Source of the DNA: Klebsiella planticola ATCC 33531
Lineage (GTDB): Bacteria; Pseudomonadota; Gammaproteobacteria; Enterobacterales; Enterobacteriaceae
Reading direction: 5' to 3'
Assembly (NCBI RefSeq): GCF_000735435.1
Contig: NZ_JMPP01000046.1
Span: forward strand, 33,949-97,948
Length of the DNA stretch: 64,000 nt
Below are positions 52,601 through 60,004 of the stretch, one piece after another. The position numbers and the translations under genes were made by a program. Every line of letters begins with the position of its first letter. Within the stretch, counting starts at the first letter, position 1. Below the pieces are notes generated by a model. It ran no database searches and had not been told where the DNA came from. It worked only from the letters and a program-made list of their open reading frames with translations.

Positions 52601-55008
52601 AGGCCGCGCGTCTGGATGCGGCGCAGGGCAACGATCCGGCCAACAACAATACCGTTGGCGTCAGCCTCTCTTACGGCAGCCAGTCGTCGAAATCAACCCA
52701 GCGCAGCGAGCAGACCACCGCCCAGGGCAGCAGCCTGACGGCGGGACGCGACCTCAGTATCACCGCCCGCGAAGGCGACCTGAACGCGGTCGGCAGCCAG
52801 CTGAAGGCCGGTAACGACGTGGCGCTGTCGGCCAGCCGCGATATCACCTTACAATCGGCGCAGAACACCCAACTGCTGGAAGGCAAAAACGACAGCCACG
52901 GCGGCACGGTCGGCGTCGGGATTGGGGTCGGTTCCGGCGGCTGGGGGATCAGCGTCTCCGCCAGCGCCAACAAGGGCAAAGGCAGCGAAAGCGGCAACGG
53001 CACCACCCACAGCGAAACCACTGTCGATGCCGGCAACAATCTCATCCTCAACAGCGGGCGCGACACCACCCTCACCGGCGCTCAGGTCAGCGGCGACAAG
53101 GTTATCGCCGATATCGGCCGCAACCTGACCCTCACCTCCGAGCAGGACAGCGACCGCTACGACTCAAAACAGCAGAACGCCAGCGCCGGGGGCAGCTTCA
53201 CCTTCGGCTCAATGAGCGGCTCCGCCAGCGTCAACCTCAGCAAGGACAAGATGCACAGCAACTACGATTCGGTGGCGGAGCAGACCGGCATCTTTGCCGG
53301 CAAAGGCGGGTATGACATCACCGTGGGTGAACATACCCAGCTGAATGGCGCGGTGATTGGCTCGACGGCGACGGCGGACAAGAACCGCCTCGACACCGGC
53401 ACGCTGGGCTGGGGCGATATCGACAGCCGGGCCGATTTTAAAACCGAACACCAGAGCGTCGGCTTCAGCAGCGGCGGCAGCATCGGCAGCCAGTTTGCGG
53501 GGAACATGGCCAACGGCCTGCTGACCGGCGGGAACAACGAAGGACATGACAGCAGCACCACCCACGCGGCAATCAGTGAGGGTGACATCATCGTACGGGA
53601 TAAGGACAGGCAACAGCAGGACGTGGCGAACCTCAGCCGTGACGTGGAGCACGCCAACCAGACCCTGTCGCCGATATTCGATAAGGAGAAGGAGCAGCAG
53701 CGCCTGCAGCAGACCCAGCTGATCGGCGAGATTGGCAACCAGGTGGCGGATATTGCGCGCACCGAGGGACAGATTAGCGCCATCAACGCTGGCAAGGCAG
53801 AGCTGGCGAAGAAAGGGATCACCGAGCCGGAGAAAGGCGCCAGCAAGGAGGCCTGGGAACGATATAATGCTCAGCTGGTCGCCACCGAGGGCTATAAGGC
53901 CGCGCAGCAACAATGGGGCACCGGCAGCAGCGTCCAGCAGGCGATTCAGGCGGCAACCGCCGCCGTACAGGGACTGGCGGGCAGCGACCTGAAGGCGGCG
54001 CTGGCAGGCGGTGCGGCGCCGTATGTGGCGGAGGTTATTAAACAATACTCACCGAATGAAACCAGCCGGGTAATGGCTCATGCCATCATGGCCGGGGTTG
54101 CGGCTGAACTACAGGGAAACAGTGCAGCAGCAGGCGCTGCGGGTGCCGCCACGGCGGCTATCGGAACATCAGTGATAGCGAAAGCGCTGTATGGCACAGA
54201 TGATTTCAGCAAACTAAGCGAAACACAAAAACAAACGGTGTCTGCGCTAAGTACGCTGGCAAGCGGTCTGGCGGGCGGCCTCGCCGGAGGAGATACCAGC
54301 GGTGCAGTGGCAGGCGGCCAGGCCGGTAAGAACACATCAGAGAACAATGATATGTTCAGCCTGCCATCCGGGCTGAATGACTATGGCGCGGCAGCAGCTT
54401 CCTGGAATCAGTATGCAGTAGATAAAAACCTGACGCCGGAGCAGACACAGGCTGGACTGGATAAACTGGCTAAAGGTGACCTGCCTGAAGGTGCTAACAT
54501 CACAAAAGTGATTGTGGATGGCTATAAGGATGGGGTACTGATTGCGGGAGCCGCGTATTTAGGGCCTGCGGCGTCGATCGGTAAAGTTGTAGGTGGTGGA
54601 GTTATTGCAGAGATAGCCAACGGAAGCTACCAGTGGTTCGACCTGAATCAACCGGGCAATGAAAACAAAAACTGGGACTGGAAGGGCAGTGTCAGTGCAG
54701 GCATTACAGGTATGCTCGCACCAGGAAGAGCTGTCGGACAAAATGTCGGAATTGCTGCAGGAGGTGCTTTCTTTACCGATGGTCCGGATGTTGGTTCTAT
54801 TGGAGGGGCAGCTATAGGTTCCTGGGCCGGCGGGAAGTTTGGTGAGTTAGCTCCAGGGTTTGTGAGTTCAGTATCAGGAAAAGAAATCCCTGGTTTTATA
54901 TTTGACGCGACAGGTTCCTTCGGTAGTGAAATTTTGGGTGGATATGTAAAAGATGCAGTAAATGGCAGCCAGCCTTCTTCCGAAAGGCAAAAGGAGATAA
55001 AGGAATGA
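46663..55008 (+). CDS. cdiA: CdiA contact-dependent inhibition toxin (filamentous hemagglutinin family)
   Basis: 2781 residues. An extended signal peptide (MNKNLYRIVFNKARGMLMVV) ends at HPAQA, residue 67. The TPS domain follows to about 310, with NPSGITCNGCGFINANR. FHA-1 repeats of about 20 residues rich in N-x-G-G-x-L run to about 1140. A receptor-binding-like segment lies at about 1140-1510. FHA-2 repeats follow to about 2250, then a Lys/Gln-rich coiled stretch and a pretoxin PT-VENN domain (KALYGTDDFSKLSETQKQT) ending in SENN at 2559-2562. The last ~219 residues are the toxin: Gly/Ala-rich hydrophobic blocks, no nuclease motif seen. The final ~500 bp are AT-richer, a sign of cassette exchange. 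It overlaps the immunity gene by 4 bp. Confidence 0.93.
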   Translation: MNKNLYRIVFNKARGMLMVVADIARSGRAGSARASAPGRLPRQLHGKISAISFSLWLAMGVIHPAQANIVADAGAPKNQQPTVMQSANGTPQVNIQTPSAAGVSRNTYSQFDVNQQGAILNNSHKNVQSQLGGMVAGNPWLAKGEAKVILNEVNSRDPSRLNGMIEVAGKKAQVVIANPSGITCNGCGFINANRATLTTGQAQLTNGSLTGYQVERGEVTIEGAGMDSSAADYTDIIARSVKVNAGLWAKDLKVTAGRNRVDAAHERIEKTGDDPATRPQLAVDVASLGGMYAGKIRMVGTESGVGVRNAGALGAQAGSVTLTADGRIENSGTLRASEDATVRTAGEFSNSGALTAGRHVDIQAASLTSSHSSVLAAGVQNDGKLAESGDLRLHADGQLSAHGQTLAGGSLRASGQGVDVSGSQTQGQRVELDSGAGNLLSQNAEVNARELTLRSGQTLNNDGGTLSADAITLSAQHLSNHKGKLVQTGGGALVVKLPGDIDNREGEIAANGDIQLAAQSVNNQGGKVLAAQNGSLTAHARTTLDNRKGTLAAAGDTRIDAGILNNNEGLISAATGRGDIRSAQAVSNNKGRIEAAKTQAISAAGLDNQQGVIVADGATLALADGAFNNRSGSLYSHSGLAIYSGALNNQHGYLASSGTLTFKGGDVDNRAGQFATEQALDASFSAFLNQEGSLKALSAMTLNGGTLDNARGVVGAGGALNIGVTTLDNRQGTLFSSADALLHADRLDNQGGQLAAQRALTFNGGQLINDNSGLIQSGDSLTLTADDISNRSGSIISSANATLRSQQLQNGGGEIQSVGDLLIDSAHGIVDNVAGLIRSGATLTLAAARLINQNTSGDNLGLEAQTIGLTTGALDNQDGIILADRSLTVRNSGELNNRNGGLAASGTVDIGGDKLALFNQDGTVKAGEWLRIDADSLDGSGQLLSLGNMALSSRQSLNNRGTMVANGRFTLTSTGDIVNGGKLLAGSSLDITSRNLSNGVNGEINAGQNTLNVSDTLFNAGLIDGGYTRINAGTLTNSGSGRIYGNAVGVNALTFNNLAENGTAATLAGRERVDLGVQTLNNRDHGLIYSGGDLLIGGALADNGAASGQAGTINNHSATIESAGDMTLAAGQINNINDRFTTGVVTVSQEQVTEYQHTGSPNRWNATDDGVFVDRNSADGLRNLNTPDDTGSNNDNFNQFDYTRTVEETRILESDPAKILAGGNMTLTGDRLLNDKSQVIAGGTLAIAGLQEVKNDDVAGERRTTDVGSATHYYRIRHKGGDEQGRDRTAYTPPSEIQSISLKPGQLISGGSIEGTPLTIDPLTPQGTAAAIGVAGAVAGQHTVSPGEPVTPPAGQQFEVTPAEGTIRIVGPNTTLPDNSLFTVNPASDVPYLVETDPRFTNQKQWLGSDYMQHALAGDGDTTLKRLGDGYYEQRLIREQVVALTGQRYLDGYTSDEQQFKALMDQGITFGKQYALKSGVALTPEQMALLTGDIVWLVNTTVKMPDGSQQTVLVPQVYAKVKPGDLDGSGALIAGNNVNIKLDGDLFNSGTLNGRRVLQLDADTITNQTGTLSGDDVRLNARNDINNTGGIIQGGSSLQAVAGRDINATTTLADAQSVSGENRFSRTTIDSVSGIYVQGDDGRLTLHSGRDITLSGAQVVASGERGEVQLVAGRDIRLNDVTTAWQDNLVWDTDNALSQSQSRSTGSEVTGKGNVTLSAGHDLSARGALLSSGAALNLGAGNDLTLAAGENSQTLDERHKVTGSSGWLSKTTTRTEDSVSRMTAQGSELNGDSVSLTAGHDLTLRGSSVAGSGDVALLAGNDLLIGTQNEYSSELHLKQEKKSGLMSSGGIGFSYGTQSVKTTDTGADATQAGSTVGSVNGDLTVRAGDNLTVTGSDLIAGRDMALSGKNVAITAAENQSRQTHEVEQKTSGLTLALSGTAGSALNSVVQATQDARSAGSSRLQALLGVKAALSGVQASQAARLDAAQGNDPANNNTVGVSLSYGSQSSKSTQRSEQTTAQGSSLTAGRDLSITAREGDLNAVGSQLKAGNDVALSASRDITLQSAQNTQLLEGKNDSHGGTVGVGIGVGSGGWGISVSASANKGKGSESGNGTTHSETTVDAGNNLILNSGRDTTLTGAQVSGDKVIADIGRNLTLTSEQDSDRYDSKQQNASAGGSFTFGSMSGSASVNLSKDKMHSNYDSVAEQTGIFAGKGGYDITVGEHTQLNGAVIGSTATADKNRLDTGTLGWGDIDSRADFKTEHQSVGFSSGGSIGSQFAGNMANGLLTGGNNEGHDSSTTHAAISEGDIIVRDKDRQQQDVANLSRDVEHANQTLSPIFDKEKEQQRLQQTQLIGEIGNQVADIARTEGQISAINAGKAELAKKGITEPEKGASKEAWERYNAQLVATEGYKAAQQQWGTGSSVQQAIQAATAAVQGLAGSDLKAALAGGAAPYVAEVIKQYSPNETSRVMAHAIMAGVAAELQGNSAAAGAAGAATAAIGTSVIAKALYGTDDFSKLSETQKQTVSALSTLASGLAGGLAGGDTSGAVAGGQAGKNTSENNDMFSLPSGLNDYGAAAASWNQYAVDKNLTPEQTQAGLDKLAKGDLPEGANITKVIVDGYKDGVLIAGAAYLGPAASIGKVVGGGVIAEIANGSYQWFDLNQPGNENKNWDWKGSVSAGITGMLAPGRAVGQNVGIAAGGAFFTDGPDVGSIGGAAIGSWAGGKFGELAPGFVSSVSGKEIPGFIFDATGSFGSEILGGYVKDAVNGSQPSSERQKEIKE
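54349..55008 (+). other. CdiA-CT toxin-coding segment
   Basis: Codes for CdiA residues 2563-2781 after the ENN junction. An entry part (NDYGAAAASWNQYAVDKNLT) is followed by three hydrophobic glycine-rich stretches: GVLIAGAAYLGPAASIG, SAGITGMLAP...GIAAGGAFF, and SIGGAAIGSWAGGKFG. Repeated G-x3-G spacing suits helix packing in a membrane. I infer a pore-forming or ionophore toxin; no enzymatic motif is visible. Confidence 0.6.
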
Positions 55009-55253
55009 TTCCTTATATTAAGTTATTCATATATTCATGTGTCTTTTGCATTGTACTTGGCTTCTTGCTTATAGGTGGGGGGGCATTATTTATTTATATA
55101 ACAAAAGGATACTTCTTTTTTCCTGTTTACCATGTGGAAAGGATAGTTGTGTTTGGGTGTATAGCTGGCTCTGCGATTACACTGGCCACAATAGTTTTTA
55201 ATCTGATAGATAAATTTAACTGTCGTAAAAAGCCACCTTCAGATCCGGATTGA
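55005..55253 (+). CDS. cdiI: CdiI immunity protein, small membrane protein
   Basis: 82 residues with two long hydrophobic helices (about 4-34 and 45-68) and a charged tail FNCRKKPPSDPD. The ATGA overlap with cdiA is the normal position for the immunity gene. A membrane location fits a toxin that acts in the inner membrane. AAGGAGATAAAGG upstream is a strong ribosome site. No similarity to a named family is recognised, as expected for polymorphic immunity proteins. Assignment is by position and topology. Confidence 0.8.
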   Translation: MIPYIKLFIYSCVFCIVLGFLLIGGGALFIYITKGYFFFPVYHVERIVVFGCIAGSAITLATIVFNLIDKFNCRKKPPSDPD

Positions 55254-55261
55254 TCTTCACA

Positions 55262-55289
55262 AAAATCCCGGCCGCCGAGCCGGGATTTT
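55262..55289 (+). terminator. intrinsic terminator of the CDI operon
   Basis: AAAATCCCGGC / GCCGGGATTTT, an 11-bp stem with a 6-base loop ending in T-rich sequence, 9 bp after the cdiI stop codon. It closes cdiB-cdiC-cdiA-cdiI. Confidence 0.88.
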
Positions 55290-55431
55290 ACTTTAAAAGT
55301 CAGTCACTGCTTCGTTTCAGGCAATCATAACGGGGTTTATCCCGCCAAATGTCCGGAATATCTGTGTAAGTATCCCTGTAAATCGAACCATGCACTTTTA
55401 GATATCTAACCTACCGTGTCGTAATGTCCGA

Positions 55432-55503
55432 GATGTCACCTCTTATGGCACAAAGCCGTCTACGGTAACGGCCAGTGGCTGCTATGCGCGAGAAGCGGAA
55501 GTT
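55432..55503. repeat. dispersed ~70-bp repeat, copy A
   Basis: Diverged copy. The core CGTCTACGGTAACGGCCAGT is shared exactly with copy E, and the right end reads GCGAGAAGCGGAAGTT. The left end is decayed. Confidence 0.65.
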
Positions 55504-55613
55504 AGTACTTATCACACAAATCAGGGTCATGTATCCAATCGGCGATATTCCAGAACCGTATGGGTAACAAGATTTATACTTAATTCCAGATATTCCGGGA
55601 TTAGGAGCTTACC

Positions 55614-55745
55614 ATGGGGAACAACCTGTATTTCTCACTGCTTCGTTCTATTGTTCATCTTGATCCGATACAACTTAAGTGTGCTCAGGAACACCATCGT
55701 CACCAACTCCGGCATGATCAGTGGTGGATGGATAAACCAAAGTGA
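55614..55745 (+). CDS. possible 43-residue hypothetical protein
   Basis: Starts MGNNLYFSLLRSIVHLD, with AGGAG six bases before the ATG. The C-terminal half is rich in His and Gln. No family, membrane segment or signal. It lies in mosaic DNA after the CDI locus and might be a remnant. Confidence 0.25.
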   Translation: MGNNLYFSLLRSIVHLDPIQLKCAQEHHRHQLRHDQWWMDKPK

Positions 55746-55878
55746 CGATACATCTGTGTTTTCCGGATGCGAAAGCACGCAAGATGGCGTTGGAGAAAAT
55801 GGGTGCTATTTAAGACGGGAACCAAACCCTGGCGTGCCTCGCAGGCTATGTAATCAAAACTTAATCAAAGAGATAATC

Positions 55879-56463
55879 ATGAGAAAAATAGTTTCGTTTG
55901 TTCATGTGTCGCTGGATGGTTTTGTCGCTTCTACCGCTGAGGGCCCGGCGGGTCTGGCCTGGATAAGCCTGAGCCCCGACTTGTTTGAATACGTGGAGCA
56001 GCGGATTCAGCAGACCGACACCGCCTTATATGGGCGCACCACCTACCAGATGATGGAGTCGTACTGGCCAACTGCTGCCGATAATCCTGACGCCAGCCCG
56101 CATGACCATGCGCATTCGCGTTGGTATAAATCTGCCCACAAAGTGGTGTTGTCGAAAACCCTGTTGCAAAAAAATCATCCTGATACGCAAATTATCAGTA
56201 GCCATTTAAGCGACGAAATCCACAAGCTCAAGCACAACGCGGGCAGCGAAATCTTACTGTTTGGCAGTCCCTCAGCGACTCACGCGCTAATGTCGGAAAA
56301 CCTTATCGATGAGTATTGGCTATTCGTCAATCCGATTCTGCTGGGGCAAGGCATTCCCTTGTTCAAAAACATAAAAGACAGAACCTCACTCATGCTGGTG
56401 AATAGTAAAATTTTCCCGTCGGGCGTAGTGTGCCTGCGATACGAGGTGAAACGAAACCAATAA
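55879..56463 (+). CDS. RibD C-terminal/dihydrofolate-reductase-like protein
   Basis: 194 residues from the ATG at 55879 (MRKIVSFVHVSLDGFVAST). It has the single RibD_C/DHFR-like fold found in many small reductases: an N-terminal strand, SLDGFVA, TALYGRTTYQMMESYWP, and ILLFGSPSATHALMSENLID near the nucleotide site. Such stand-alone proteins probably use NADPH; the substrate is unknown. The frame stays open upstream, but that part lacks a start signal. A single gene in the accessory region. Confidence 0.82.
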   Translation: MRKIVSFVHVSLDGFVASTAEGPAGLAWISLSPDLFEYVEQRIQQTDTALYGRTTYQMMESYWPTAADNPDASPHDHAHSRWYKSAHKVVLSKTLLQKNHPDTQIISSHLSDEIHKLKHNAGSEILLFGSPSATHALMSENLIDEYWLFVNPILLGQGIPLFKNIKDRTSLMLVNSKIFPSGVVCLRYEVKRNQ

Positions 56464-56589
56464 TGCAAGGTTCTGATAGTTCTGCAAGAGGAAACAACGC
56501 CGAACGGCGGCATTTCTGCGAATGTGCAGCCAATCGATGTTTTGCGGTTTGCGATCTATCCTAACTGGCAATTTCACCTAAGGGCCAGC

Positions 56590-56658
56590 AACGTCCGCTT
56601 CTGGCACAGAGCGAACAGACTAGCGGGCTGTCAGATCAACTGTGAGCAAGAAGCGGAC
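56590..56658. repeat. dispersed ~70-bp repeat, copy B
   Basis: Begins AACGTCCGCTTCTGGCACAG and ends GTGAGCAAGAAGCGGACC, the two ends being inverted repeats of each other (TCCGCTTCT / AGAAGCGGA). Confidence 0.7.
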
Positions 56659-56884
56659 CCTGAATAGTTTAAATATACCAGCCAAAGCCGCTACTTTTAA
56701 CGCGTAAACAATCAAGGGTTTAAGACGTTGAAAATTGACTGGACTGGTATAGCGCCTTACTCGATCGCAAGTTCATGGATTGGATCCGCGATGATACCAA
56801 ATATAAATTAGGGTGACGTGGTAGATGAGTGGATACGTAGACAAAGGCTATAAAGGAACCTTCCCCTTCCATGTAGGCTGGAAA

Positions 56885-56915
56885 GACGTCCATTCTGCTA
56901 TGAGCGAGGTGCGGA
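56885..56915. repeat. shortened copy of the dispersed repeat
   Basis: ACGTCCATTCTGCTATGAGC followed by GAGGTGCGGA joins the two ends of the element without its middle. Degenerate. Confidence 0.4.
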
Positions 56916-57077
56916 AGGGGGTTTAACGGTTTTTGCCCACTCAGTATGTAGTATCCAAGGCCCGACATTCTGCAGGATAAATATTTATTGAAATCGGTAT
57001 TTACTCAGTGCTACAAGAACAGAGCAGTTTTTATAATTACTGCTCCAGATGTTCAACGAATACAAGAAGGTCAGAAA

Positions 57078-57161
57078 ATGCTTAAGTCACTTCAGCCAAC
57101 AACCACAGTTACTACCACCGGCACCTTCGGCGGTGTGGGCGTATCTGTGACAGGCTCCTGA
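57078..57161 (+). CDS. possible 27-residue Thr/Gly-rich peptide
   Basis: Starts MLKSLQPTTTVTTTGTF and ends with GGVGVSVTGS. AGAAGG lies 7 bases before the ATG. The Thr/Val block and the GG step are unlike a chance frame in AT-rich DNA, and the composition could suit a peptide precursor, but no processing or export gene is next to it. It lies 80 bp before the isochorismatase-like gene on the same strand and might be its leader. Confidence 0.4.
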   Translation: MLKSLQPTTTVTTTGTFGGVGVSVTGS

Positions 57162-57241
57162 CAAAACAGATTCTGAATCCCCGCCAAACCGGACGGGGAA
57201 GAAAATATCTCCGTTCATAACGTTCTGAATGGAGACACATC

Positions 57242-57787
57242 ATGCTTTTATCCGAAAATGCACTTTTAGTTATCGATATGCAGCAAGGGCTTTTCCGTGG
57301 CCCTACTTCCCCACACTCCTCAGACACCGTTCTGTTGAATATCCGTCTGCTGATTGAAAATGCGAGGCAGGCTCAGGTGCCCGTTTTTTTTGCCCGCCAC
57401 ATCGGACCCGATGATTCCCCATTCTCAGAGCAAAGTCCGTTAACACAACTGATACCCGAGCTGAACGTAAACGCTGAACAGGATATCGTGTTTATTAAAA
57501 AGTATCCCAGCTGCTTCCGTGATACAGAGCTTCAGCTTCAGCTCAGTCAGCGAGGTGTTAAGCAGCTGGTTATCGCCGGTATGAAAACAGAATTCTGTGT
57601 GGATACTACCTGTCGCGCAGCGCCAGAGCATGGATTCAGGACTGTGCTGATTTCAGATGCGCATACGACAATGGATAACAAATATTTGTCAGCGAGTGAA
57701 ATCATTGCCCATCACAACGTTACGCTGGCTGGACCGTTTGTAACACTCGCAACCGCGGCTTGCTGGAGTTTTCATTCTGAGAAATGA
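57242..57787 (+). CDS. isochorismatase-family cysteine hydrolase
   Basis: 181 residues. The catalytic triad of this family is present: D12 in LLVIDMQQGLF, Lys in DIVFIKKYPSCF and C119 in AGMKTEFCVDTTCRAA. It groups with nicotinamidase-like hydrolases rather than with true isochorismatases of siderophore loci. GGAGACACATC precedes the ATG. Substrate not known. Single gene in accessory DNA. Confidence 0.85.
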   Translation: MLLSENALLVIDMQQGLFRGPTSPHSSDTVLLNIRLLIENARQAQVPVFFARHIGPDDSPFSEQSPLTQLIPELNVNAEQDIVFIKKYPSCFRDTELQLQLSQRGVKQLVIAGMKTEFCVDTTCRAAPEHGFRTVLISDAHTTMDNKYLSASEIIAHHNVTLAGPFVTLATAACWSFHSEK

Positions 57788-58497
57788 GCCTGAACCTGGA
57801 GCCACCCCCGCGGTGGCTAAAATGTCCAACGTCCCCTCCTGGCGCTTAACCGCCAGGCTGAAGGCCCGTACAGTTCAGTTATGAGCGAGAGAGAAGCGGA
57901 CCTTCGCTTATATTTGGCAGGCGTAGGGTTATGTTTAAGTTAGCATCTAAGAACCTATTGTTCCTGCGGACCTGCGCTAAAACAATATCATTATCTATAC
58001 CTCTTCTCATGCGCAGATAAGCCTGGCAGTCACATCAACACTGATAGCTGCAATTTATATTTGCGAACCACCTTCTTACCGCGCTCTTTAAAACTCTTTC
58101 TACCTATTTTCACCCTTCCGTTATGAAAAGTGAAATTTTATCCAGCTTCATTATATCGCACTGAATAAAATTACAGTATATATCGCATAGCCATTGTTGA
58201 TTATTGCTAAGTGGATTCAGGAAATAATATAATTTCATGTAACGTTGCCTTATTCATAAGGACACACCGTTTTTCTGCCAGTAGTCGCGGCATTGATGAT
58301 ACGTATCCCCTGCCCTCCGAACGAACGGCAGGCTGTCGAACACCTCCGCCCATCTTCTGGGCACTGTGGCGAGTCAGATGCGCTGTATTAACCAATGGGA
58401 GCAGTTCAACTTAAGCATGTACGCTTACTTTGTACTAAAATGCTTATCCAACAGATGCTTTAAGATATCGTCTCAGGATTAAGATGGATTTATCAGC
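57788..58497. other. 710-bp AT-rich intergenic stretch
   Basis: Contains repeat copy C (57828-57902). The rest is AT-rich and should hold the promoter of the WYL regulator. Frames around 58210-58410 are open on both strands but have no ribosome sites or recognisable product. Confidence 0.4.
57828..57902. repeat. dispersed ~70-bp repeat, copy C
   Basis: Begins AACGTCCCCTCCTGGCG and ends ATGAGCGAGAGAGAAGCGGA; the middle differs from the other copies. It lies about 40 bp after the isochorismatase-like gene. Confidence 0.6.
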
Positions 58498-59187
58498 ATG
58501 ACCAGAACAGAAAGGCTTCTCGAATTACTACAGATATTAAGGGCGCAAAGATATCCGATCACTGCATCCACTCTCTCTATAAGATTAGGAGTAAGTATGC
58601 GATCTCTTTACAGAGATATAAAAACGCTACAGCATCAAGGAGTGTGTATTGAAGGTGGTGCTGGAATTGGTTATATCGTTAAGTCTGACTTTCATTTGCC
58701 ACCCTTAAACCTTACTCATGAAGAAATCAATGCTATTACACTTGGGTTAAATTGGGTATCTCATAATACGGATTATGATTTCAAGAATACCGCAAGGAAT
58801 GCACTTGCCAAAATACACGCCGTCATTCCTGGTGAATTAAAGAATCTTATTGAGAGTCAATCCTATCTGATCGGTCCTTCAGAAAATAATGAGATGTTTT
58901 TTGAAGATATCCGCAATGCTATTAAAAAGCGAAAGAGAATCAAAATAAAGTATTGTGACAAGAAAGATACTTACTCTTCTCGAATCATATGGCCCATCGG
59001 ATTGGTATATATGGAGTCCTGCTGGCTTTTGGTTGCATGGTGTGAGATGAGAAATGATTTTCGTCATTTTAGAACTGACAAAATTGAAGAGATGGTACAA
59101 CTGGATTCCATATATAGTGAAAGCAGGACGGTTTTATTGAAAAAATGGAGAATAAAAGAAGGAATCAGCGAGGAGAAAGAGTACTGA
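58498..59187 (+). CDS. HTH/WYL-domain transcriptional regulator (YafY family)
   Basis: 229 residues. The N-terminal HTH_11 is MTRTERLLELLQILRAQRY followed by ITASTLSIRLGVSMRSLYRD. The WYL domain at about 140-205 contains KKRKRIKIKYCDKKD, WPIGLVYMESCWLLVAWCE and FRHFRTDKIEEM. WYL regulators sense small ligands or DNA. AT-rich codon use unlike the backbone suggests transfer. The gene ends 70 bp before a same-strand SDR gene, its likely target. Confidence 0.87.
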   Translation: MTRTERLLELLQILRAQRYPITASTLSIRLGVSMRSLYRDIKTLQHQGVCIEGGAGIGYIVKSDFHLPPLNLTHEEINAITLGLNWVSHNTDYDFKNTARNALAKIHAVIPGELKNLIESQSYLIGPSENNEMFFEDIRNAIKKRKRIKIKYCDKKDTYSSRIIWPIGLVYMESCWLLVAWCEMRNDFRHFRTDKIEEMVQLDSIYSESRTVLLKKWRIKEGISEEKEY

Positions 59188-59257
59188 CAAAAACTGTCAC
59201 AGCTAGTTTGTATACTACCCCAGATGAAAGACTCAATTCTACTTCACAGGGGGAATT

Positions 59258-60004
59258 ATGAATTTCCAGAATAAAGTTGCTGTCATAACAGGAAGTACTG
59301 CAGGTATAGGTCAGGCAGTCGCAGAGCAATTACACAAATATGGAGCTAAGGTCGTTATTGTATCCCGCTCGTCAGAGCAGGCTAAACAACAAGCGAAACG
59401 ATTAACCTCACAGGGACAGCAGGCGCTGGGGATCGGATGTGATGTATCACAACCCGAACAAGTACAGAAAATGATAGATGAGGTTATCAAACATTTCGGC
59501 AGACTTGATTATGCTGTAAATAATGCAGGCTTAACAGGTGAACATGGTAAAAACATAACAGAGCAGACAGTTGAAAACTGGGATAAGGTTATTGCCACCT
59601 CATTGAGCGGCGTTTTTTACTGCCTAAAATATGAAATACCTGAGATGATGAAATTTGGTGGTTCTATCGTTAATTTATCTGCAGTAAATGGTCTGGTTGG
59701 CATTCCAGGATTAGCACCTTACACCGTGGCTAAACATGGTATAATCGGTTTAACCCAAACCGCAGCGTTAGAGTTTGCAAGTCAAGGCATTCGAATCAAT
59801 GCAGTCGCTCCCGGCTATGTCCAGACCCCACGAATGACTGAATTTCCTGAAAATATCGTACGTAGTTTCGCAAATAGCCACCCTATGAAAAGGATGGCAA
59901 AAATGCAAGAAATAGCAGACTTCATATTGTTTTTGCTTTCAGACAATTCAGCGTTCTGTACCGGAGGAGTTTATCCAATCGATGGTGGTTATTTAGCCGA
60001 GTAA
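59258..60004 (+). CDS. short-chain dehydrogenase/reductase (SDR)
   Basis: 248 residues, classical SDR. The cofactor motif is TGSTAGIG (12-19), then NNAG near 90, and the active site has Ser in SIVNLSAVNG plus YTVAKHG (Tyr and Lys). The C-terminus FCTGGVYPIDGGYLAE is usual. AGGGGGAATT precedes the ATG. AT-rich like the WYL gene upstream, so the two probably arrived together. Substrate unknown. Confidence 0.88.
   Translation: MNFQNKVAVITGSTAGIGQAVAEQLHKYGAKVVIVSRSSEQAKQQAKRLTSQGQQALGIGCDVSQPEQVQKMIDEVIKHFGRLDYAVNNAGLTGEHGKNITEQTVENWDKVIATSLSGVFYCLKYEIPEMMKFGGSIVNLSAVNGLVGIPGLAPYTVAKHGIIGLTQTAALEFASQGIRINAVAPGYVQTPRMTEFPENIVRSFANSHPMKRMAKMQEIADFILFLLSDNSAFCTGGVYPIDGGYLAE

Larger units (their letters stand above)
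55290..55878. other. accessory intergenic stretch after cdiI
   Basis: About 590 bp. It holds repeat copy A (55432-55503) and a 43-codon frame at 55614-55745 with a good ribosome site. The remaining sequence looks like shuffled fragments and shows no family I recognise. Confidence 0.4.
56464..57077. other. accessory intergenic stretch with repeat copies
   Basis: Holds repeat copy B (56590-56658) and a short copy (56885-56915). A 33-codon frame at about 56825-56926 (MSGYVDKGYKGTFPFHVGW) has no ribosome site and its end runs through the short repeat copy; it looks like a gene fragment. No other gene. Confidence 0.4.
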
